A DNA stretch of 10,204 nucleotides from Isohypsibius dastychi (lineage: Eukaryota > Tardigrada > Eutardigrada > Parachela > Isohypsibiidae), in the NCBI GenBank assembly GCA_034696485.1, contig JAQIWT010001597.1, forward strand, positions 1 to 10,204, given 5' to 3'. Positions 1-8,088 of this stretch are shown piece by piece. The stretch's first letter is position 1, and each line of letters starts with the position of its first letter. A model generated the notes under the pieces. That model saw only the letters and a list, made by a program, of their open reading frames with translations, did not search any database and was not told where the DNA came from. The position numbers and the translations under genes were made by a program.

Positions 1-60
1 TTTGGTCAGAAAGAAAAGAGAGAGATGTGAAGAGCGTGCCGGAGTCACGATCGAGTAGAC

Positions 61-350
61 ATGGCAGCGCTGGACAGGATCTTAGGCAGTGTTGAAGCTC
101 GAAGGAGACGGGGGTACACATTCGGTTGCTCATACGTACTGATGAACGGAATTTCAGATTTGATTTTTGCACGCAAGAACACCAATTATCTAGGCCTGGA
201 ATTCGAAGGTGGTCACAGCTTTCGACCGCTTTGAAACCGGATCCGAAATCTGGATTCCCTCATCTGAAGAATTCGCTCATATGGCCAGGAGACCGCCAAC
301 TGAGGAACGGGGGGTCCAACCCAGACGAAATATTCATTTCTTCCTGTGTA
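61..350 (+). CDS. possible two-exon gene fragment, unrecognised
   Basis: This is a candidate only. An ATG at 61 opens a frame (start MAALDRILGSVEARRRRG) that reaches TAC|gtactg at 135/136. Removing a 58-base intron (136-193, ending tatctag) joins it in frame to 194-350, which reads AWNSKVVTAFDRF and then TGSEIWIPSSEEF. That exon ends at a good donor, A|gtaag, at 350/351, just before a run of 13 C. The intron length matches the 58-61 base introns of the next gene, which is the main reason to list it. The joined peptide would be 77 residues with a basic N-terminus, and I do not recognise it. No continuation fits: splicing to the AG at 512-513 would enter a frame different from the NPRL2 frame. 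It could instead be the spliced 5' UTR of NPRL2, or chance open frame. Confidence 0.25.
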
Positions 351-528
351 GTAAGCCCCCCCCCCCCCTCAAAAACCCACTGAATCGATAAGCAGTTATT
401 CAGTTGTATCTGCGGTTTATAGATACGCCACTGTTTGTTTCACTTTTGGCTGCACTTGCTCTGCATCGAACATCTTAATTTTGTATTTCGCTCGTTCGTA
501 TCGAGCTCGTCAGCGCTAGCTGATTACA
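351..528 (+). promoter_or_regulatory. presumed NPRL2 promoter or 5' UTR
   Basis: This short non-coding stretch precedes the NPRL2 start codon. A tttatag at about 416 is weakly TATA-like. An AG at 512-513 (tcgtcag) could be the acceptor of an intron in the 5' UTR. No core promoter element is convincing. An in-frame TAG at 517-519 closes the NPRL2 frame upstream of the ATG at 529. Confidence 0.3.
356..368. repeat. poly-C tract, 13 C
   Basis: An uninterrupted run of 13 C follows directly after a possible splice donor (gtaag at 351). Such homopolymers are prone to length errors in both replication and sequencing, so frames crossing this point should not be trusted. Confidence 0.9.
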
Positions 529-2317
529 ATGATTTTCCCAAAGATGACGACGGAGAGCACGTTTCGTACTATACCGTCTCCTCCCTGCCCGATGAAAGCA
601 ACCGGAATAACAAGCATCTTCTTCAGCGAATTCGACAACTCGGCTGGACCAAAAATCGTTTTCGAGGTACGTATTTCTTTTCTGTGGAGCACATCAGCAC
701 TTCTTACGTTACCTCCTGTTTCTTTAGGTTCCCGCTTTATTATTCAGCTCATCTGGTGTTTTCGAACAAATCAGCTCATACATCATCCCGAAACCGGAAC
801 TTGCTGCTCGCCAGCTGACCATGTATTTATGAGATCGAAACCGTAAATTGAAATCTTCGAAGTTGTTTTAATTGTTGCAGCTCGAGTGGAAGCTACAAAA
901 TTGTCGGGTACGCTGTCCTGATCGATAACGCCAGGTATCATCGGAATGCTTTGATTTTCAATTTGTGCTTCGTTTTCGACTCGAAGATCAACGTCAGACC
1001 TTATGAGCCGATTGTGAAGAAAGTCGGAGAATACCTCCGAACTGTTGAGGTGCGTAAAAAACAATCTGACTCAATTCTGATAACCAACCGGAAGTCAGCG
1101 CTCACACAAAAATTGCATGTTTAGATGGAAACTGGCTATTTGTCCAAACCTGGAAGCAAAGCTGAGCTTCCGAAATTGATGATGAAGCTGCTGACCGAAC
1201 TGAATTCCGCTGGGAGATGTTCGATAGAAATCAGTAATGTTGTTCGATTTGGATGAAATGCATCCTGATATGTGATCTTTGTGCACTTTTAGACAAATCC
1301 AATACTCTTTTCTTGAAAGTTGTTGCACCGGAAGAGCTAAATGGCTCCGCTGTTCACGAATGCGATGTGCCTGTACTTATTTCCGATCCAACTTCCCTAC
1401 ACGCGTTGGATGGTGACCTGACAACTCGTCAGATAATCCCGTTAATCGACGGTAACCGAAATGTTCACGAAATATCGGAAGCTGTTGATGCTGATGGTGA
1501 TCTCGTGAAAGCTTGCATCCAGAATATGGTGTAAGTTGTGATTCCGATTGTTTGACTTCGTTCCGTTTTGTTTTTTCAAAATTGTTTTCCAGATTTTTCT
1601 CTTCAAATTTTTGGTTTTTTTGGAATTTTTTTTGAAATTTCTCCGAAATTTTTTTGATGATTTCAGGTTTTACAAAATTGCTCAAGTTGTGCCGGCATAT
1701 CACCATTCGAACGTTTACTGCGTTTTACCTGAGTTCCAACAATTTGTGTTCAACTCTGCGCTACAGAAAGATTGTATAGACTACATTACTCGTCATGGTA
1801 AGATATAAAATAAAAAGGTTGAGTTTATTACCGCCTTAAATTATGTCTAATTCTGCAGAAGACGATCGACCATCTCTCCGAGATATCATGGTTTTATATG
1901 GTGACATGCAGCATGGCATTAGCGTGAAGAACCTGCTGGCTCGTCATACCTCCACCGCGGCGAAGATCAACGAAAAGTATTGAGATATATTTTATTTATT
2001 TATTTATTTATTTGCGGATATTTTTCTTGAAATATTTTTGGCAAACTATTTATACGGTGAAATTGATTTTTATTGCATGGTTTTTTCGTAGGAAGTTGTG
2101 CGATTTTGGAGTGATGAACAAGCTAATACGTCGAGTATACAAATACCCCATCTTCCTCCACTACAACCAGGCGACTTCGAAGTCTAAGACGATTAAGAAA
2201 TTCTTGACCGGAGCGTATCACACGGAAGAAATAAAAATCAAGGGCGAAAATGTCAGCGTGGATGGCTTGGATGAAAAGATTGACAGGGAAGATTCGATCG
2301 TGGTTTGCTGGAAGTGA
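529..2317 (+). CDS. NPRL2: NPRL2, GATOR1 complex subunit, complete in 8 exons
   Basis: The product is nitrogen permease regulator-like 2. With NPRL3 and DEPDC5 it forms GATOR1, a GTPase-activating complex for RagA/B on the lysosome that switches TORC1 off when amino acids are low. My exons are 529-666, 728-822, 881-1049, 1125-1233, 1293-1530, 1667-1797, 1859-1976 and 2092-2317. All introns are GT-AG (61, 58, 75, 59, 136, 61 and 115 bases) and all phases agree, giving 407 residues against 380 in human. Family landmarks in order are SIFFSEFDNSAGPKIVFE (29-46), YIIPKPEL (64-71), ARYHRNALIFNLCFVFD (95-111), EPIVKKV (about 118-124), DLTTRQIIPLIDGNR, SNVYC, SLRDI, VMNKLIRRVYKYP and the hallmark C-terminus VVCWK. 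R99 aligns with human R78, described as the arginine finger, so the protein looks catalytically competent. The start at 529 is the first ATG after an in-frame TAG (517). M22 (592) lies closer to the human N-terminus and is a real alternative. Confidence 0.95.
1991..2013. repeat. TTTA tetranucleotide microsatellite in NPRL2 intron 7
   Basis: Five TTTA units plus TTT lie 15 bases inside the 115-base intron 7 (1977-2091). It is a simple repeat, likely length-polymorphic, with no visible coding effect. Confidence 0.9.
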
Positions 2318-3188
2318 TTTTGGGTGAGTTCGTTATTTTTCAAGACGCCCTGTATTTTTGATTCTGGAGTATTTTAACTGCTTTCATTTTCTGATCATTT
2401 TTACTTTGATATGAGATTTTTTATTTTGAAAAGCGCTGAGATATTATTTCAGTTTTGTTCTCGCCAATTTTTTTTTCAATGGCATTCAGCTGCATTGTGA
2501 TTGCCCGCGGCGACAGATATAGTATTTCAACCGCTGGGATGGATTCCGGTTATTGATTCTGAGAATTCACGAGAAACTTTCTAAAATGTATTTTTCAAAT
2601 TTGGATATTATTCGGAATACAATATTGGCGGAATAAATTAACAAGTACATTATTTGCATCCACATCGAGAATTTTTCTGATAATTCCCTTGAGCACAAAA
2701 TTCAAAACAATTTTCACAAGTTTCAATTTCACGTTGCAATAATTTTTTCTCTGAGCTTGGTTTTTGACAATTATGCAGTCAGTCATGAAATGAATCTTTG
2801 AATAAATCTGGTTGTTAAGTACCGTCTCAGTAAATACTGAAGATAAAAATTTAGTTGTAGGACAAATTGTCATTGATTCCCTGGGCGGGTGGGAAATATT
2901 TGACTACTACCAGTAGAGCCAGTTAATATCTCAGCAGGAAGATAGTTTCTGGAAGTCAGAGTTGACATTTTGTCGCTTGCGATTTTTTGATCAGCCTAGA
3001 GCATATTTGATAGGAATGATAATCGGTTACTAATTCATCGGATGCCATCTCAGAGACAATCGACGTGACAGTCAATAATTTCACCCTTGAATCAACAAGC
3101 CAAAAATATTGCGCAAGAAAAACGTGAATTTCAATTACACAATAGGAAAGCTGAGCGAGATTAATACGTGCATTGGGAATTTGTACAG
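2318..3188. other. convergent intergenic region, 3' UTRs of NPRL2 and AMT
   Basis: The region lies between the 3' ends of two genes that point toward each other. It is AT-rich and has no supportable coding region. On the + strand it holds two AATAAA motifs (2632 and 2801). On the - strand I see no AATAAA (TTTATT on +) between the transporter stop and 2420-2425. The transporter therefore either uses a variant signal or has a 3' UTR that overlaps the NPRL2 transcript antisense. An ORF at 2595-2873 on the - strand looks like chance. Confidence 0.6.
2632..2637 (+). terminator. AATAAA, likely NPRL2 polyadenylation signal
   Basis: This is the first canonical AATAAA after the NPRL2 stop codon and would give a 3' UTR of roughly 330 bases. 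A second AATAAA lies at 2801-2806 and could serve as a distal site. No cleavage data are available, so this rests on motif and position only. Confidence 0.5.
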
Positions 3189-6100
3189 TTATGTCTCATA
3201 TGCTTTGTTGTTATATGCGGGCGGCGCGGACTCGTCTTTTTCAGTGTCTCTCCTAGTACGAGTTGGATTTATACCGCCAAAAATGTGGCCTTGCGATTGT
3301 CGGCTTTTTGGAGTGTAATTTCCGATGCTTCCGTTCGACCGGCGTGATTCGTCCGACCGGTTTGGGTAGAGCTGTTCGCGAACGGAAACATAGCGACCGT
3401 CCAGAAGTTCTCCGACTACGTGGGAATCAGGCAGGGGTTCAGCTTCGGCATCCGTAATTTCCAACATGTATCCGAGCTGAAACATTTGGATCTTTTAATA
3501 TACAAAGTTGGTTTTGTTTCAGTTAAAGTGAATAAATTTCCGATGTCAATAGAGTTCTTAAAATTGTGTTGAATATTTCTTGAATTTTGATATGTTCTTT
3601 TCGTTTTGCCGTTTTTATTTTAATCAGAACGTTTTTAACGTCTTGATTTTTCTTAATTTATGTAGTTTAGTATTTTTCCGTCCGTTTTTTTGTTTGCTGG
3701 TTTTAGTTCTATTTCGAAATAACAAAATAATTCAAAATAATTCAGTTTAGCTATTACCTCTCCCATTTCGATGAAATCACCACCCAGACCTTCATCCTCT
3801 TCCGTCTGGCGAAGATGTAGACCAGGGATTTTATTTATGACGAACAGGATTATATAACTGACTACAAACGACCAGGCAGCCTGTTGAATACATCTAAATG
3901 TTGGTGTATGTTTCATTTTTCTGTGATTCCTTGTACACTTACAATCGCACAGGAAGCGACGATCTGCCAGACCTGAATAAAGAAAACATTATTTGTTACT
4001 CAGTTTAATGATATTTTAAGTATTTTGAAATTGTTTCGGTGTCTCTATTTTACCATTTGCATCCAGTGATGATCGAGCCATCCTCCTTCGATATCGGTTC
4101 CGTCCAATTTTGCAATCCATTTCTCGGCGAAAATGCCTGTGAGCAGATTTCCAACGAATCCACCGATTCCGTGAATACTGAACGCATCAAATGAATCGTC
4201 GAAGTTGATTTTCTTTTTTAGTTTAATCCACGCGTTGCAGCCTATTCCGGCGATCAATCCGAATACAATTCCGACCCAAGGTGCCACGAATCCAGAAGCT
4301 AAACGGACAAAAATCATATATATTTTCTGTTGTTGAAAATCATCGGGTTGAAATGTCATGTGGTTTGATTAATTAGCCGAAACAATGCAATGATTGTGAT
4401 GGAACCGGTTTGTATGTTAATTTTATGAAATAAGCGGGTGAGAAGCACGTATGTTGTTTTCGATATCTTGGAGCTGAATTGAATATTATTTCGTTTTAAT
4501 TGAGTTGAGCCGATTTTTTCCCCGTCTTGAATTTTTCATTACACAGTAGAATTACATTAGAAATCTCATTTTCCGATCTTTATGAGTCTCGAAAAAGTGA
4601 TTCAGATTTCAGAATCAGTGTTCAGATTTCTTTGCACAATTTCGCATTTTTAGGTTTGTAATTCTCCCGTATTTTGTCTGTTTTAATTTGACCGACTTCG
4701 TCTTGTTTGACGCGCAAATCTGACGTTACTTTGTGGTAATAACTGCGGCCCCTGTCTGAATTATATTGTTCGTTTTTGACGTTCAGAAGAATAGAAAATC
4801 TGGTTTTCACACATTTCTATCTGATTAGCTTATATCTCCATTGTCGAACCATGATCATGAGGTTGGCCCGTGTATTTAATTGAACGTGTTTTCTGACCTG
4901 GGGTAATGGTGACAAGGCCAGCAACGACACCCGAACAGAAGCACAGCGCTGACATTTTGCGAGTGAAGCAGTATTCCATGAGCGTCCATGAAAGACCAGC
5001 TGTTGCGGCGGAGATGGTTGTTACGAGAGCCGCCATTGAAGCTCTGGTTGTGGATGCTCCGGCTGAACCGCCGTTGAATGCGAACCATCCGAACCACAGA
5101 AGACATGTCCCGAAGAAGACGTTGATCAGATTGTGATGTTCTTCGTGAATTCGTTTGCGTTTTCCGATTAGAAGGCAGTATGCTAAACCGGAGAACCCGG
5201 ATGCTATGTGAACAGGTCCGCCGCCCGCATAATCATAGGCACCTGGAATTAATTAAGTGATGGTTAAATTGTGGTTCCTATTAGAATTCTACGTCAGAAT
5301 TCCGTGTTTTGTTTTTTCTTTGAAAAAAACATCAGTCGTAGTTTTGTTTTTCTCAACAAAAAAAACCGGATAACATTCAGGAATTTCGCAGACATGGTTT
5401 TAATGATTATTGCGACTGTCCTGTTTTGTGTCCTACTTTTATTGATTTTCGTTCTGCTTGGGAGTGCGTCACTGAATTTTGCCGGGAGCGACACTCATTC
5501 ATAAACCACTGTGAAAATTCCGCTTAGTGTCGAACAATCTCCTTGTCTAGAACCTTTTTGGTTATTGAAATTAATATCATATTCCGAGAATTAGCAGATT
5601 GATTGATAGTGCATACGTCCAAAATCGAACAGTTTTTTTTTATTGAATAAATCACGTTAGATTAATCATTGAACGTACTTTAGACTGACTAGGTATTTCA
5701 CATCGACGTTCGTCATTTTGACCAGAATGTCTTACCTGAAAAACATGGTTTCTGGGAAGTGTCACTTAGACCCCTTAAACACGACAAATTCCTCAGCCAC
5801 CCATGATCCCCCCATGTCCAATAGGCCACGAAATCATAAACGACAGTCGTCCAAATAAACACAAACACCATTCCCGGTACAAAGCGAGTCCGTTCAGGAA
5901 CCGATCCGAAAATGAGCGCCGCAGTAAGGGTCGCGAATTGCATTTGAAACAGCATGAAAGTTACAGAGGGGATTGCAGGCGCTGTATCTGGGAAAGCATG
6001 TGAACCCAACGTTGTCAGAGCGCCCATTTTGAAGTCGCCGATGAAGGGTCCGCCGGTTTCTGAGAACGCCAGACTGAAACCAAAGAGGAAAAACTGGACT

Positions 6101-6312
6101 GTCACAACTGAGGCGGATAACATGCAGAGCATCATAAGGGATAACGCGTTGTTGTATCGGGATAAGCCGGAATAAAATAGCCCCAATCCGGCGCACATAA
6201 TGAAGACCATTGCTGCTCCCCATGTTATAAATGCGATTGATGGCTTGCCTGTGTCGTTGGGCATGGTCTTGTCCAGTGCGACCAGGACAGCCATGGTGAC
6301 ATTTTCTGCCAT
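3189..6312 (-). CDS. amt: MEP/Amt-type ammonium transporter, complete in 6 exons
   Basis: An 11-helix plasma-membrane channel-like carrier for ammonium of the Amt/Mep/Rh superfamily. In transcript order the exons are 6312-5736, 5242-4898, 4298-4054, 3972-3943, 3880-3758 and 3476-3189. All introns are GT-AG with consistent phases, giving 535 residues. Eleven hydrophobic segments lie near residues 26-48, 57-83, 117-137, 145-166, 196-218, 232-256, 262-284, 290-306, 311-332, 346-363 and 390-420. Signature elements are GLGLFYSGL, DYAGGGPVHIASG (D196 and pore His204), WFAFNGGS (W245, F248, S252), ITPASGFVAPW and FSIHGIGG (second pore His350). The Phe gate of E. coli AmtB (F107/F215) aligns with F126 and F248, so transport residues look intact. 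The GKR after helix 5, GGWLDHHW and the LRQTEEDEGLG tail start resemble fungal Mep2 more than plant AMT1. The start at 6312 is the only Met after an in-frame TAA (6376-6378). The cytoplasmic tail (421-535) is long, basic and polar, ending PPAYNNKAYET. Confidence 0.95.
3943..3972 (-). other. 30-base microexon of the ammonium transporter (exon 4)
   Basis: It encodes exactly ten residues, VWQIVASCAI (390-399), the first half of helix 11. It is flanked by a TTCAG acceptor (intron 4053-3973, 81 bases) and a strong GTAAGT donor (intron 3942-3881, 62 bases). Both junctions are phase 0. Without it the helix would start at AAWSFVVS and be too short, so it should be constitutive. Confidence 0.85.
4299..4897 (-). 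other. 599-base intron 2 of the ammonium transporter
   Basis: The intron interrupts the codon of A308 between helices 8 and 9, with donor G|gtcagaa at 4898/4897 and acceptor gtttag at 4299. It is AT-rich. The only ORFs inside it are short and hydrophilic (for example 4810-4622 on -) and show no family resemblance. I see no nested gene. Confidence 0.8.
5243..5735 (-). other. 493-base intron 1 of the ammonium transporter
   Basis: The intron splits the codon of G193 just before the DYAGGGPVH pore motif. The donor is G|gtaaga (exon ends at 5736) and the acceptor is aattccag (exon resumes at 5242). On the opposite strand it holds the small ORF listed separately at 5394-5504. The rest is AT-rich with no other feature. 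Confidence 0.85.
5394..5504 (+). CDS. putative 36-residue single-pass membrane peptide nested in the transporter intron
   Basis: This + strand ORF lies antisense within intron 1 of the transporter. It starts MVLMIIATVLFCVLLLLIF and ends GSDTHS, so almost two thirds of it is one uninterrupted hydrophobic helix followed by a short polar tail. Three details favour a real exon: the ATG is two bases after an acceptor-like atttcgcag (AG at 5390-5391), A is at -3 and G at +4 of the start, and an AATAAA lies downstream at 5646-5651. Against it, AT-rich DNA with many T at codon position 2 yields hydrophobic frames by chance, and no upstream exon is identifiable. No known family is recognised. A longer frame from 5271 is open but its upstream part looks non-coding. 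Confidence 0.25.
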   Translation: MVLMIIATVLFCVLLLLIFVLLGSASLNFAGSDTHS

Positions 6313-8088
6313 TTTTAAGACGTTATAGAAAATCCGACGGCGGACTAAGTTATTTGGCGCATTAGTGAATGGCTTTTATCTAATGACCGGCGGAATAACA
6401 ATCATGACCTGCAGCGTTTTTGGAACAATTGGGGAGTGTGTGTGAGCGTGAAACCCGGTTCTTGGTAATGACGCTGTTTCTGGCTTTCAGCGAGACGATG
6501 CTTTGCAATATTAATTTTTGAGAGTGGCTTGCATTTGATTTAGCTTGCTGGTGAACAGGAGTAAGGGACAGAAGGTGTGCCCTTGTTATTTCATCTTGGT
6601 GTTCAAGCATAGTAATATGTCAGTAAAAAAATGAATGCAGTTTATGATTGCTGATTACAATTTTAATAATGTTATACACTATCGGTCGGTTTAGTAATAC
6701 TCTATTCATTTTACTTACTGTGGATACCTTTCATCTGAACTTGCTGTGTCTTTTGATTTTGGAGCTGGCCACACACTAAGGTTGTGATGACCAATGGTCG
6801 TTTTTATTATCAATTGTGAATCTTCTTTGTAAAATTAACAACATTTCGTCGTCAGATCGTTTGGCACGATGAGATAATATCTTCCTTAATTGCTTTGAAG
6901 TCAGTTATATTTTGAAGACGTGTCAATTACTGTATAAGATGTCCCTTCTGGGTATTGGAATTGTTGAATTCCCGGTTTGACAATTTTCTATTATCGAAAC
7001 ACTATGATCATAAACATAAATTTAATCGTTGGTTTACTTTACTTACTTACAGGTGACTTGTTGACTTTTTGTTCGACATTTTGTTCGCCCTTGAAATTAT
7101 TGTTTGTTTTGTCTTCATTCTCAAACTGCCCATTAAAATCCATTCTCTCGTAAGTGATTAATGAACAAGTGGTTAAAAGACTGATTGAAAACCTGAATGC
7201 CACCGCTTGATAATTTTCTTGTTGATCGAGATCACGAGTTCCGCTTTACTCAAAAGCCGCCATCAAATTTGGAAAGGTATTCGATGATAATTATATTTTA
7301 CCCGGCGGCGATATAATAAACCTCCGTAGGTACAGATATGTTTGCGCAAAGAAGCTCACACCAGATTGGGCCTTGCAGAGGACATTTGTTCGTCAATCGG
7401 CAACGGCGGTTTGATTAATATTTAATTGGTGAAAGACGAAATTTATATCCAGTTGTTTTCAAGGTCGTGCATTCATACATTATTGATTTCATTTTGTTTT
7501 TCTTTTTCTTTTCCATTGAACATGTAAAAATGCGTATTGCCCGATGAGCCGAAAGTCCGGCTTGCATTTTCGAAAATTACTTTTCTAAACATCGAGACAA
7601 GCGATTCCGGCAAGATCTTTGAAACTTTTTAATCACGAACTGCAGGAATTTTCAAAGAGGAATTTTCGCGTGACGCAAATGCGAAGAGAAAAATGGCCAA
7701 TGGAAGATCTAAATTTACCATCATTAGTGGTGGGAGACAGACGCGTTCTTTTTTATTTCTGCTGAACGCTGTACATATTTGCAAATCCAAACAGTAACAG
7801 AAGCGTCTCCCGAATGTGTACAGTCTTCATGTTCTCGCGAGCGGCTCAGTTTCCGGTGCTACACGGAAAGATATTTCATCGAGAAGAACTTGACACTAAG
7901 CGAACTTGATTCCCCCCTTCAATCCCAACTGATAATAACCAATCTCTGTTTCCTGACAGGCGGACATTTTCAATTGCTGGCTTGAATAAACACTCGAGCC
8001 GACCTGCGCAAAGTGATTTACTTCCGGCTCCTGGATGCGAATTTCAATGTGACTTTCCATTCCTGATATTTTCTTCCGGGAATCAAGA
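6313..8088. promoter_or_regulatory. divergent intergenic region between the transporter and the kinase
   Basis: About 1.8 kb separates two start codons that point apart, so it should hold both promoters and any 5' UTR exons. No ORF here is convincing. ORFs at 7779-7985 (+) and 8180-7896 (-) flank or overlap the kinase start and resemble no family I know. Donor-like GTAAGTAA motifs on the - strand near 7040-7050 and 6713-6718 could mark non-coding 5' exons of the transporter. No TATA box, tRNA or repeat array stands out. Confidence 0.5.

Noticed and set aside
3109-3318. + strand ORF and its neighbour 3263-3457
   Set aside because: Both lie antisense to the last coding exon of the ammonium transporter, which has clear family continuity from the preceding exon; they are shadows.
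4622-4810. 62-residue hydrophilic ORF on the - strand in transporter intron 2
   Set aside because: No domain, no splice sites that would include it in phase, and including it would break the match between helices 8 and 9.
5803-6223. Several ORFs antisense to or out of frame with transporter exon 1
   Set aside because: The transporter frame carries all the family motifs here; the others have none.
7671-7678. TGACGCAA, resembling a CRE or ATF/C/EBP composite site
   Set aside because: An eight-base match in 1.8 kb of intergenic DNA is expected by chance; the full palindromic CRE is absent.
6313-8088. Search for tRNA, transposon ends or CRISPR-like arrays
   Set aside because: No B-box-like GTTCGAATC, no paired terminal repeats with target duplications and no regularly spaced repeats were seen.
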